Positions 8,621-16,268 of a stretch of 54,608 bases of DNA are shown here, in pieces. Position 1 is the stretch's first letter, and every line of letters begins with the position of its first letter. Source of the stretch: Rhodococcus aetherivorans. Its GTDB lineage: Bacteria; Actinomycetota; Actinomycetes; Mycobacteriales; Mycobacteriaceae. The stretch is from contig NZ_JAALEG010000032.1 of assembly GCF_011058165.1 (NCBI RefSeq), positions 1-54,608 on the forward strand. Direction: 5' to 3'. Position numbers and translations under genes: made by a program. The notes under the pieces are model-generated. The model had not been told where the DNA came from, ran no database searches, and saw only the letters and a program-made list of their open reading frames with translations.

Positions 8621-10189
8621 GTGCAGCGCAGGAGCGAGTCGTCTCCGGGCCCGCGGGACGGGCCGCGGCGCGCCGAGCTGCTCGCGGCGCTGTCCCTGGC
8701 GATCGACCTGGGCCTGGGGCAGCCGATGGAGCACATGCTGCGGTCCGCCGTGCTGGCCGGACGGATCGCCGAGCGCATGGGCCTGGACGCACGGCAGCAG
8801 GCCGTCGTCTACTACGCGAACCTCGTCGCCTGGATCGGTTGCCACGCGGACTCGCACGAGTTGGCGCAGCTGTTCGGCGACGACATCGCACTCCGCGCCG
8901 ATACCTACGGGGTCGACATGAGGGGGCTGCCGTTCCTGCGGATGCTGACCAGCCACGTCGGGCGCGGGCTCGACGGCGCGCGTCGCGGGGTCGAGGTCGT
9001 CGCGTTCCTGCTGACCGCCCGCCGTCGCATGGCCGAGCTGATCGGTTCGCACTGCGCCTCGGCGGGGACGCTGTCCGACCGGGTCGGGCTCGACCGGCAG
9101 ATCGGCGCGGCCCTGGCCTACGCGTTCGAACGGTGGGACGGTGCCGGGCTGCCCGCGGGTGTGCGCGGCGACGACATCCCCCTCGAGATGCACATCGTGC
9201 ACCTCGCGGAGGTCTCCGAGGTCCATCTGCGGGCCGGCGGACCGGGGCGGGCCGTCGAGGTCGCGCGGGCGCGCAGCGGGACCCAGTTCTGTCCGCGGGT
9301 GGCGCGGGTGTTCCAGGAGGCCGCGGGCGAACTCACCGACGGTCTGCTCGAGCAGGACGCGTGGGCGGCGGCGCTGGATCGGGCGCCCGACCGTGCGCGC
9401 GTCCTCGCCGGCGACGAACTCGACACGCTGCTTCGTGCGATGGCAGACTTCGTCGACCTGAAAGTTCCCTGCCTGCTCGGGCATTCGCGGGCGGTGGCCG
9501 AGCTGACCGCGGCCGCGGGCCGCCTGCGCGGCCTGCCGGCGACGGACGTCGAGGTGCTCTACCGGGCCGGGCTCGTGCACGGTCTCGGCCGGATGGGGGT
9601 GTCCAACCGGATCTGGGAGAAGCCCGGTCCGCTCACCGGCGCCGAATGGGAGCGGGTCCGGCTGTACCCCTACCTGACCGGGCGGATCCTCAGCCGCGTC
9701 ACCGGCATGGAGGACGTCGTCGCCGTCGCAACCACGCACCGCGAACGCCTCGACGGCTCCGGGTATCCCAACGGCGTGCGCGGACGCGACCTGAGTGTCG
9801 CCGATCGTCTCCTCGCCGCGGCGGAGACGTACCAGCGCTTCGGGGAACCCCGGCCGCATCGCGGTGCGCTCACCCCCGAACACGCGGCGGGCCGCCTGCG
9901 GCAGGAGGCCCACCGCGGGCGCCTCGACGCCGAGGCGGTCGAGGCGGTGCTGACGGCGGCCGGACACCGGCGGGTGCGGCGCGCGCCATGGCCGGCCGGG
10001 CTGACCGCCCGCGAGGTGGAGGTGCTGCGGCTCGTCGCCCGGGGCCGGTCCAACCGGCAGATCGCCGACGAGCTGTGCATCGCGGAGAAGACGGCCCGCA
10101 ACCACGTCGAGCGCGTCTACGCCAAGCTCGGGGTGGACAACCGCACGCGGGCCGGCCTGGCCGCCGTCGATCTCGGGCTGGCCTGGTGA
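8621..10189 (+). CDS. HD-GYP-like protein with C-terminal LuxR helix-turn-helix
   Basis: About 522 aa with an N-terminal HD-related helical region (about 20-280), a second HD-GYP-like domain (about 290-450) and a LuxR-type HTH at the C-terminus (LTAREVEVLRLVARGRSN to the end). The HD-GYP hallmark HDxGK is replaced by HGLGRMG at 320-326, losing the metal-binding Asp and the Lys. The HHE...DGSGYP block reads THRERLDGSGYP at 372-383. It is therefore probably not an active cyclic-di-GMP phosphodiesterase but a ligand-sensing transcription regulator. The GTG at 8621 has GGAGG 11 bases upstream; further in-frame sequence upstream lacks homology. Targets are unknown. Confidence 0.8.
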   Translation: MQRRSESSPGPRDGPRRAELLAALSLAIDLGLGQPMEHMLRSAVLAGRIAERMGLDARQQAVVYYANLVAWIGCHADSHELAQLFGDDIALRADTYGVDMRGLPFLRMLTSHVGRGLDGARRGVEVVAFLLTARRRMAELIGSHCASAGTLSDRVGLDRQIGAALAYAFERWDGAGLPAGVRGDDIPLEMHIVHLAEVSEVHLRAGGPGRAVEVARARSGTQFCPRVARVFQEAAGELTDGLLEQDAWAAALDRAPDRARVLAGDELDTLLRAMADFVDLKVPCLLGHSRAVAELTAAAGRLRGLPATDVEVLYRAGLVHGLGRMGVSNRIWEKPGPLTGAEWERVRLYPYLTGRILSRVTGMEDVVAVATTHRERLDGSGYPNGVRGRDLSVADRLLAAAETYQRFGEPRPHRGALTPEHAAGRLRQEAHRGRLDAEAVEAVLTAAGHRRVRRAPWPAGLTAREVEVLRLVARGRSNRQIADELCIAEKTARNHVERVYAKLGVDNRTRAGLAAVDLGLAW

Positions 10190-10208
10190 CCCGCCGGCCC
10201 GCGGCGGG
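10190..10208 (+). terminator. Short GC hairpin after the LuxR gene
   Basis: CCCGCCG at 10190-10196 pairs with CGGCGGG at 10202-10208 over a 5-base loop, immediately after the stop codon. It is a plausible terminator, but short. Confidence 0.35.
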
Positions 10209-10527
10209 CGACGGGAGCACCGCACCGCGGCCGGACCGGTCGTCATCGAACCCGGTTCGCTCGTCGAGGTTTTCCCGGCCGGCCCGTAGCCTCTGCGCAC
10301 GGTTCAGCGGGTCGGGCGGGCCGGTACGCGCCGTTCACCCGGCAACTCGGTCACCAACACCGGCAGGTGGATTGGTGGACGCCACTGCTTGTGATGATCC
10401 GCCACCCCGTCAGATTGCCTGATGTGGTGCTGCAGCAACGGTTTTCGAGTCTGTCGCGGAGACGGGTCGACGCACTGATCATCGTCGGCGATCTACCGGT
10501 CGGGGATCCGCAGGCAGGGCACGGCTG

Positions 10528-10568
10528 GACGGTATTGGGGCCGGCTCCGGGCCGGCCCCAATACCGTC
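10528..10568. repeat. 18-bp perfect inverted repeat with a 5-base loop
   Basis: Bases 10528-10545 (GACGGTATTGGGGCCGGC) pair perfectly with 10551-10568 around the loop TCCGG. It is one of the strongest hairpins in the window and lies in a gene-poor gap, about 90 bases downstream of the GNAT gene's end. It probably terminates leftward transcription from the GNAT gene; a mobile-element scar is possible but less likely. Confidence 0.7.
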
Positions 10569-10658
10569 GAGGACAGGCGAATGGATCAACTCGCATTTCC
10601 GCCGCCCTGTGCTACCACTCGGAGGGTCTCCGGCGGCAGCGGTTTCATGGTGCAGTGC

Positions 10659-11123
10659 TCACTTCGCAGAAGGTTCGGCCTCGTAGGTGACCCAGCTCGT
10701 TCGCGTGGCGAGGGTGTTGTAGAGCGCCTGGGCTTGGTGGTTGTCTTCGGCGGTCACCCACTGCACCACGGCGCGACCCTCGGCGGTGGCCATCTCGGTG
10801 AGACGGCCGATCAGTGCACGTCCGACGCCCCGGCCTCGGGCTGCGGGGTCGGTGAACAGGTCGTCGAGGAAGAGACCGGTGGTGCCGGTGTAGGGCGAGG
10901 AGAACCGGCGATGGTGTGCAAACCCGAGGATCTCGCCGTCCGCTTCCGCGACGAGAGCCTTGCATTCGTGTCGGGGATCCATGAACCATCCCCATGCGCG
11001 GGAGACGATGTCCTCGGACTCGGGCAGCTTGTAGAACTCGCGGTACTCGCGGAAGAGGACACGCCAGCGGCACTCGTCGGCAGGGGCGAGCGGCCGGATC
11101 GTCGGAATGGTGGTCGTTGCCAT
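10659..11123 (-). CDS. GNAT-family N-acetyltransferase
   Basis: A 154-aa single-domain acetyltransferase. The acetyl-CoA pyrophosphate loop is DPAARGRGVGRALIGRL (Q/R-x-x-G-x-G/A type) near residues 93-109, followed by the WVTAEDNHQAQALYNTLA segment typical of motif B. The ATG at 11123 has an AGGAG site 7 bases upstream. The acceptor substrate cannot be told from sequence; FLDDLFTDPAARGRG resembles amine or aminoglycoside-type GNAT enzymes. It lies downstream of the BenE-like transporter on the same strand with a 120-base gap, so joint transcription is possible. Confidence 0.85.
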   Translation of the reverse strand: MATTTIPTIRPLAPADECRWRVLFREYREFYKLPESEDIVSRAWGWFMDPRHECKALVAEADGEILGFAHHRRFSSPYTGTTGLFLDDLFTDPAARGRGVGRALIGRLTEMATAEGRAVVQWVTAEDNHQAQALYNTLATRTSWVTYEAEPSAK

Positions 11124-11243
11124 GGGTGGCTCCTATCGGTGGTTGAAGGTCTCGGCAGAGCGGTACTGCCAGGTACTGTCCGAGCGTTCTCCGCCCGCGA
11201 GGATCGAATATCCGATGCGGGATGCGGCGCGCTCAGGCTTCGG

Positions 11244-12470
11244 TCACGTCATCACTGCGTTCTCCTTTCTTTCCTTGCCTGTTCGGGTTCCCGGCTGGCG
11301 TGGGGCCAGCAGGAGGTACACGGCGCTGCCCGCGACGAGGCCCCAGAACGCGGCACCGACGCTGAAGAACACGACGCCCGACATGGTGACCGCGAGCGTG
11401 GTCAGGGCCGCGATCCCGGTGCGGGTATCGCCGCCCATCGCCCCCTTCAGTGCGGTGAGGGCAGAGCCCAGCAGGGCGACGGCAGCAAGAACCGAAACCG
11501 TTTCGCTCGGGATCGCCCGGAACCCGGCCACGAGCACGCCCCCGAACGAGCCGACGAGCAGATAGGTGAGGCCGCCCGAGAGGCCCGCGATGTAACGCTG
11601 TGCGCGATCCGGATGCGACTCGGGGCCGAGCGCGATCGCCGCCGTGATCGCGCCGAGGTTGATGCCGTGGCAGCCGAAGGGCGCGAGGATCGCCGAGACC
11701 GTCGAGATGGCACCGACGAGCAGGCGGTCGTTCGGCTCGTACCCCTGCGAGTGGAGCAGTGCGAGCCCGGGTGCGTTCTGCGAGGCCATCGTGACAATGA
11801 ACAGCGGCAGCGCGATGCTCACGAGCGCGGCCGGGGTGAATGCCGGCATCGTGAACACAGGGCCGCCGAGCGCGAGCGACGGCGCGACCTCGCGGAAGGA
11901 TCCGGTCGCCCCGGTCGCCGCGAGCCCGGCGACGAGTCCGGCGAGCACTGCGTATCGGTCGAAGACGCGCTTGCCGAGGAAGAAGGCGACGACGATGCTC
12001 CCCGCGATCAGCGGCGCGCTCGTGAAGGCGCCCGCTGCGGTCACGACGAAGGGCAGCAGGATCCCGGCGAGCAGAGCCTGTAGCACCGGGCCGGGCACCC
12101 TGGCGAGTAGCCGGCCGAACCAGCCCGTGTACCCGACCACTGCGGCGGCGACCGAGGCGACGAGGAACGCGCCGACGGCCTCGGTGAACGAGAAGCCGCC
12201 GAGCGAGGCGATCAGCAGCGCCGCTCCGGGCGTCGACCAAGCGACGATCACCGGGATACGGGTGAACAGGCTCAGCGCGATGCTGCACACGCCGTTGCCG
12301 ATCGCCACCGCCCAGACCCACGACGCGGTCTGCGCCTCGTTCAGACCCGCTGCGCGAGTGGCTTCGAGCACGATCAGGAACGGGCCTGCGAAGTTGATGA
12401 GCGCCGAGAGGAAGCCCGCGACGACCGCGGAGACTGAGACATCCCGCAGCACAGAGGAACCCCGGCTCAT
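11244..12470 (-). CDS. benE: BenE-family benzoate/H+ symporter-like transporter
   Basis: A 408-aa integral membrane protein with about 12 hydrophobic helices. BenE-type features include the N-terminal VVAGFLSALINFAGPFLIV, IPVIVAWSTPGAALL, and the PFGCHGINLGAITAAIALG motif in the second half. BenE proteins import benzoate or related aromatic acids with protons. No benzoate-degradation genes are nearby, so the real substrate is uncertain. It is divergently paired with the MocR-type regulator at 12558, across 87 bases containing a palindrome, which suggests direct control by that regulator. Confidence 0.82.
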   Translation of the reverse strand: MSRGSSVLRDVSVSAVVAGFLSALINFAGPFLIVLEATRAAGLNEAQTASWVWAVAIGNGVCSIALSLFTRIPVIVAWSTPGAALLIASLGGFSFTEAVGAFLVASVAAAVVGYTGWFGRLLARVPGPVLQALLAGILLPFVVTAAGAFTSAPLIAGSIVVAFFLGKRVFDRYAVLAGLVAGLAATGATGSFREVAPSLALGGPVFTMPAFTPAALVSIALPLFIVTMASQNAPGLALLHSQGYEPNDRLLVGAISTVSAILAPFGCHGINLGAITAAIALGPESHPDRAQRYIAGLSGGLTYLLVGSFGGVLVAGFRAIPSETVSVLAAVALLGSALTALKGAMGGDTRTGIAALTTLAVTMSGVVFFSVGAAFWGLVAGSAVYLLLAPRQPGTRTGKERKENAVMT

Positions 12471-12533
12471 CGGTGCGCCGCCGAGACTGCCGACGTCACG
12501 CCCGCTCGATGGCGTAACAATCTTGCAGAAACT

Positions 12534-12549
12534 TGAGTAACGTTATTCA
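12534..12549. promoter_or_regulatory. 16-bp palindrome, candidate MocR operator
   Basis: TGAGTAACGTTATTCA is a palindrome except for one base pair. It ends 8 bases before the ATG of the MocR gene and 64 bases from the divergent BenE start. GntR-type proteins bind such dyads, so autoregulation plus control of benE is likely. Binding is inferred. Confidence 0.55.
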
Positions 12550-12557
12550 CTAGCGTC

Positions 12558-13940
12558 ATGTCGAATGATAACAGAGCGTCGGAAATCGCGGCACGCCTCC
12601 GCCAGCGGATCGCGACGATGCATATCGGGGAGAAACTGCCGGGTGTCCGCGAACTCTCCGGAGAGTTCGCGGCGAGTGCAGCCACCGTCTCGGCAGCTCT
12701 CTCGGAACTGAGCGCATTCGGGCTGGTCCGGGCTGAGCCCGGACGGGGAACGTTCGTGGCGGGCCGCGAACGACTACCGGAACCGGACTTCTCCTGGCAG
12801 TCTCAGGCGCTCGGCCGCGCCAGAGTGGACGCCGACCGGGCCGCTCGCCTGGGCGGCTACGGTACTCCCGACCACATCCCGCTCTCCTGGGGATACCTCG
12901 CCCCCGAACTACAGCCGAACGAGGAACTGCATCGCATCGGCTCGCGTGCGGCGAAGAGCGGTCGTGCCTGGATGATGACGCCGCCAGCGGGATCGCCGGA
13001 ACTGCGGCGGATCCTCGCCTCCGAATACCGCGCCGACCCGAACGACGTGCTTGTGGTCTCCGGCGGGCAGCAGGGCCTCGTCTTCACGATGCGCACACTC
13101 GCCGAGCCGGGGTCGGCGGTCATCACCGAGAGCCCGAGCTATCCGGGCGCGATCCTCGCTGCGCAGAGCGCGGGCCTGAACCTCTCGTCGGTGCCCGCCG
13201 ACGCCGACGGGATCCTGGTCGACCGTCTCGCCGACGAACTCGAACGCACGCGAGCGCGAGTGGTCTACCTCCAGCCGAACTGCGCGAACCCCACCGGCGC
13301 GGTCCTCGGTGCAGAGCGCCGGAAGCAGGTGCTCGAACTCGCCGCCCGACACGGCGCGTTCATCATCGAGGACGACTGGGCCAGACACCTCGGAATCGAC
13401 GGACAGGCCCCACCCTCCCTCTTCACCGAAGACCCCCACGGACACGTCGTATCGATCCTCACCCTTTCGAAGCCTGCCTCCCCAGGTCTCAGGCTCGGCG
13501 CGGTCATCGCGCGCGGCCCGGCAGGTGAACGGCTCCGGGCCTCTCGCACCGCCGACGACCTCTGCGTCGCGCCGCTGGTGCAGGAAATCGCCTGCGGTCT
13601 CCTGACCTCGAATGCGTGGCCCCGGCACCTGAAACGCCTGCGCGCAGAGCTCGCGACGCGACGCGACGCACTTGCCTCCGCGATCCACGCCACGACGCCC
13701 GGCATCCGCATCCCGTGCGTCCCGCGCGGTGGCCTTCACCTGTGGGCCAGGCTGCCCCAGGGCGCAGATACCCGCGAGATCTGCACCGCCGCGTACGCGG
13801 CCGGGGTACTCATCGGAGACGGGAGTCACTTCTTCGTGGACGAACCACCCGCACCGTTCCTGCGCTTCTCCTACGGGGCCGCAACCGAAGCCCAGATCGC
13901 CGAAGGCATCAGGCGGCTCTCCGAAATCCTCCAGCGGTGA
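12558..13940 (+). CDS. MocR-type regulator: GntR wHTH fused to an aminotransferase fold
   Basis: 460 aa. The N-terminal winged helix (about 5-70) contains EKLPGVRELSGEFAASAATV and RAEPGRGTFVAG. A type I aminotransferase domain follows from about 100 to the end. The PLP-binding lysine is K305 in TLSKPASPGLRLG, and YLQPNCANPTGAVL and FIIEDDWAR match the cofactor pocket. MocR proteins sense a pyridoxal-linked or amino ligand and switch a divergent gene, here the BenE-like transporter. The ATG has no classic ribosome site and sits just after a palindrome. By hand count, three sample lines of this gene are about 67% GC, lower than the sampled LuxR-gene line. Confidence 0.88.
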   Translation: MSNDNRASEIAARLRQRIATMHIGEKLPGVRELSGEFAASAATVSAALSELSAFGLVRAEPGRGTFVAGRERLPEPDFSWQSQALGRARVDADRAARLGGYGTPDHIPLSWGYLAPELQPNEELHRIGSRAAKSGRAWMMTPPAGSPELRRILASEYRADPNDVLVVSGGQQGLVFTMRTLAEPGSAVITESPSYPGAILAAQSAGLNLSSVPADADGILVDRLADELERTRARVVYLQPNCANPTGAVLGAERRKQVLELAARHGAFIIEDDWARHLGIDGQAPPSLFTEDPHGHVVSILTLSKPASPGLRLGAVIARGPAGERLRASRTADDLCVAPLVQEIACGLLTSNAWPRHLKRLRAELATRRDALASAIHATTPGIRIPCVPRGGLHLWARLPQGADTREICTAAYAAGVLIGDGSHFFVDEPPAPFLRFSYGAATEAQIAEGIRRLSEILQR

Positions 13941-14093
13941 GGTTCGGTGGTGCGAAGCAGCGTCCCGCGCCGGGAATTGCGCCCGGTTGGTTGTTGATGT
14001 GTTGTGCAGCTCGGATCGCTCAACGTGGTGGCCGGCGGATGATCGACGGTGCCGGACTCTCCGCCGCCCGCAGGTGAGATGTTCCACGGGAAT

Positions 14094-15098
14094 CTACTGG
14101 GGGTGCCTCGGTCCTGTCTCGACGAGGGCGTTGACGAGGCCGGCGGCGGTCGCGGCATCGTCGACCACGACCAGGGTGCGTGCGCCGTCGCGCCGGTGCA
14201 GCACCAGCGCGGGGCCGCCGCGCAGGACGAACCCTCGGGCGCCGCGCAGCGGGCCCAGTACCGCCACGCGGTATCCGTAGCCCCCGAAGTGCTTCAGCGG
14301 TGCCACGTCGGTGACGGAGGCGGAGGCGATGGCACCGAGCGGGGTGTGCAGGTGCGGCCACCCGAACAGGCCCGCGACGGTGACCCCGCGGACGTCGACG
14401 GTGACGCGGATCGAGCAGGTCAGCGCGACCAGCACGGCGAGCAGCACGGCCAGGCCCAGCAGGATCCACAGGCGTGTGAGCACGCCGAGGGCGGCGACGA
14501 TACCGATCGCCGCGACGAGCACGATCGTTGTGACGTTGCCGGTGGCCACCGATCGGGTCCACGCGACGAGTTCGTCTGCGCCGAGGGGAATTCGCGGTGC
14601 ATCGGCGGCCGGGGGAGAGGCAGGTCCGCGCGACCACCGGGGCACCGCCGCGGCGGCAACGGCCCCGAGGGCGACGCCGATGCCGAGTGCTGCGAGGAGA
14701 GACGCCCCCGGCGGCGAGGCTGCGGCGGCGTCCGCGAGTCCCCGCTGAGAGCCGGTGACCAGCACGATCAGGGCGGTCACGAAAGCGACCGTTCCCGTGA
14801 CGGTCGCGGCGACCGCGCGGGTGAGGGCAGGGTCGGTGTCGGCGACCCGGGCGAGACCGAAACCGAGGGCGGCGAACAGGACACCGAACCCGAGCAACAG
14901 TGCGATCGTCGCCGGGAGGCCGGCGAATCCGTCCGCGGTGCCGTCGAGGTTCCAATGTGTTGCGATCGGATTCGGTAGCTGCGCATGCCAGCTCCGGAGC
15001 ACGAGTGCGCCCGCGGCGGCGACGGCCAGGGGTGCGGCCGTGGAGCTGAGGAGGATGCGGCCGGTGGGGCGCCGGTCGGTGCCGGGATCGTCTGTCAT
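14094..15098 (-). CDS. DUF1648-domain membrane protein
   Basis: A 334-aa membrane protein. After a first helix (residues about 14-36) comes the DUF1648 signature PNPIATHWNLDGTADGFAGLP, followed by several helices (about 55-75, 90-110, 130-155, 190-235) and a soluble beta-rich C-terminus near KHFGGYGYRVAVLGPLRGARG. Function is unknown. DUF1648 proteins often sit beside YtrA-type GntR repressors, as here, and are thought to be envelope-stress or antibiotic-responsive. The ATG at 15098 overlaps the stop of the repressor gene (ATGA), so the two are translationally coupled and share the palindromic operator at 15461. Confidence 0.85.
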   Translation of the reverse strand: MTDDPGTDRRPTGRILLSSTAAPLAVAAAGALVLRSWHAQLPNPIATHWNLDGTADGFAGLPATIALLLGFGVLFAALGFGLARVADTDPALTRAVAATVTGTVAFVTALIVLVTGSQRGLADAAAASPPGASLLAALGIGVALGAVAAAAVPRWSRGPASPPAADAPRIPLGADELVAWTRSVATGNVTTIVLVAAIGIVAALGVLTRLWILLGLAVLLAVLVALTCSIRVTVDVRGVTVAGLFGWPHLHTPLGAIASASVTDVAPLKHFGGYGYRVAVLGPLRGARGFVLRGGPALVLHRRDGARTLVVVDDAATAAGLVNALVETGPRHPQ

Positions 15099-15448
15099 CG
15101 GTACTCCGTTCTGATCAGGTCGACGAGATCGTCGGCGCTCAGGCCGACGCGTTTGGCGTGCGCGACGGCCTGAGCGACGGCGGAATGCAAAGCGGCATGC
15201 CCGGTTTCGGCGCGGTCGGTGACGACCGCGCCGCGTCCGCGGCGCAGCTCCACCAGGCCTTCGTCGCGCAGTTGCTGGTACCCCCGCAACACGGTGTGGA
15301 CGTTGAGGCCGAGCGATGCGGCGAGGTCGCGCGCGCCGGGGAGGCGCTCGCCCGCCCGGACCTCGCCCCGGGCCACCGCGCCGCGCACGGCCGCGGCCAG
15401 TTGCACGAACAACGGGTCCGGCGAGTTCGGGTCCAGTCTGATGAGCAC
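15095..15448 (-). CDS. GntR-family (YtrA-type) repressor
   Basis: 117 aa: an N-terminal winged helix (about 10-80) with GERLPGARDLAASLGLNVHTV and ELRRGRGAVVT, and only a short helical tail of about 40 residues for dimerisation. That short tail is the hallmark of the YtrA subfamily. It is the first gene of a two-gene operon with the DUF1648 protein. The start at 15448 lies 13 bases downstream of a perfect 23-bp dyad, so it very likely represses itself and its partner. Confidence 0.88.
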   Translation of the reverse strand: MLIRLDPNSPDPLFVQLAAAVRGAVARGEVRAGERLPGARDLAASLGLNVHTVLRGYQQLRDEGLVELRRGRGAVVTDRAETGHAALHSAVAQAVAHAKRVGLSADDLVDLIRTEYR

Positions 15449-15460
15449 GGGGCAAGCATA

Positions 15461-15483
15461 TTGTTCTATTTGAAATAGAACAA
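15461..15483. promoter_or_regulatory. Perfect 23-bp palindromic operator
   Basis: TTGTTCTATTT and AAATAGAACAA are exact inverted arms of 11 bases around a single central G. It is an AT-rich island in GC-rich DNA, immediately upstream of the YtrA-type gene. It is the natural binding site for that repressor and probably overlaps its promoter. Confidence 0.8.
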
Positions 15484-15514
15484 GTCGGCTAACGGCGGCA
15501 TCGGGCCGGTGCGG

Positions 15515-16153
15515 TCACCGGCGACCCGGCGGCGACGGGGAAGACGGGTCCTGTCCCGGGATCCCGGCCGAGTCGCCGGCCTGCCAGCCCCGGTGGAGCA
15601 CGTCGACGGCCTCGTGCAACAGGCCGTCGCGGTCGCCGGGGACCGACGCGGGGATCTGGTGCAGTGTGGTCAGCCGGGCGATGCCGTAGACGGTGCCCCA
15701 CGTGGCAGCGCACCGCCGCAGCACCTCGGCCTCCTCCACACCCTCGGGCTGGCAGGCCGCCACGGTGCCGCGCAACAGACGCCAGTAGTCGGCGGCCGCC
15801 TGTTGCAGGCGCGGGTGATCGGCCTTGTCGACCGTGGGCCCGTAGGCCAGGTCGTGCACGTGCGGGCGCTCCCGGACGAACCGCAGGTAGGCGTCGGTGA
15901 GCGCGTGCAGCCGGCACCGTGGATCGGATCCGGCTGCCTCGACGGCGGCGGCCGCCTCTGCCGCGGCGCCCTGCAGCCCGGTGCCCGCCACGGCCGCGAG
16001 GAACCGGCGCTTGTTCCCGAAGTGCACGTAGGGCGCCTGGTGGCTCACGTCCAGCTGCTGCGCCACCCGGCGGAGGCTGAGGCGTTCGGCCGGCTGCTCC
16101 CTCAGCAGTTCGAGCGCGGCTCGGAGCAGCCGTTCGTCGAGCGTGTCGGTCAT
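15515..16153 (-). CDS. TetR-family regulator
   Basis: 212 aa with a typical N-terminal TetR helix-turn-helix (about 8-55): LRRVAQQLDVSHQAPYVHFGNKRRFLAAV. A larger ligand-binding helical domain follows, with WGTVYGIARLTTL near residue 165. The start at 16153 (MTDTLDERLL) matches the usual short lead before the HTH; an upstream in-frame start adds 11 residues of poor character. Two identical dyads at 16193 and 16227 lie in the gap to the divergent hydrolase, so it probably represses itself and the hydrolase. Its ligand is unknown. Confidence 0.88.
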   Translation of the reverse strand: MTDTLDERLLRAALELLREQPAERLSLRRVAQQLDVSHQAPYVHFGNKRRFLAAVAGTGLQGAAAEAAAAVEAAGSDPRCRLHALTDAYLRFVRERPHVHDLAYGPTVDKADHPRLQQAAADYWRLLRGTVAACQPEGVEEAEVLRRCAATWGTVYGIARLTTLHQIPASVPGDRDGLLHEAVDVLHRGWQAGDSAGIPGQDPSSPSPPGRR

Positions 16154-16192
16154 CCGTCCACCAGCCCTTCCCGGCGTGCGCGGCACCGCCCA

Positions 16193-16205
16193 TTGACAGT
16201 GTCAA
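16193..16205. promoter_or_regulatory. TetR operator copy 1
   Basis: TTGACAGTGTCAA is a perfect palindrome, repeated exactly at 16227-16239, 34 bases on. It lies 40 bases upstream of the TetR start. Confidence 0.72.
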
Positions 16206-16226
16206 CCTACCGCGGGACCATAGCAA

Positions 16227-16239
16227 TTGACAGTGTCAA
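16227..16239. promoter_or_regulatory. TetR operator copy 2
   Basis: Second exact copy of the TTGACAGTGTCAA palindrome, 30 bases before the hydrolase ATG at 16269. The TTGACA half can double as a -35 element, so repressor binding would block promoter access. Confidence 0.72.
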
Positions 16240-16268
16240 CCCGAGTCGCACCGGAGGTGGTGGCGGTC

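Larger units (their letters stand above)
10190..10658. other. Gene-poor interval containing a strong hairpin
   Basis: This 469-base stretch between the LuxR-type regulator and the GNAT gene holds two hairpins (10190 and 10528). Short open frames exist on both strands, but I see no conserved motif, no ribosome site and no recognisable insertion-sequence ends. It may be remnant sequence at the edge of an inserted block; that is speculation. Confidence 0.4.

Noticed and set aside
10190-10658. Insertion-sequence remnant suggested by the strong inverted repeat
   Set aside because: No transposase motif, no flanking direct repeats and no second end. A terminator explains the hairpin better.
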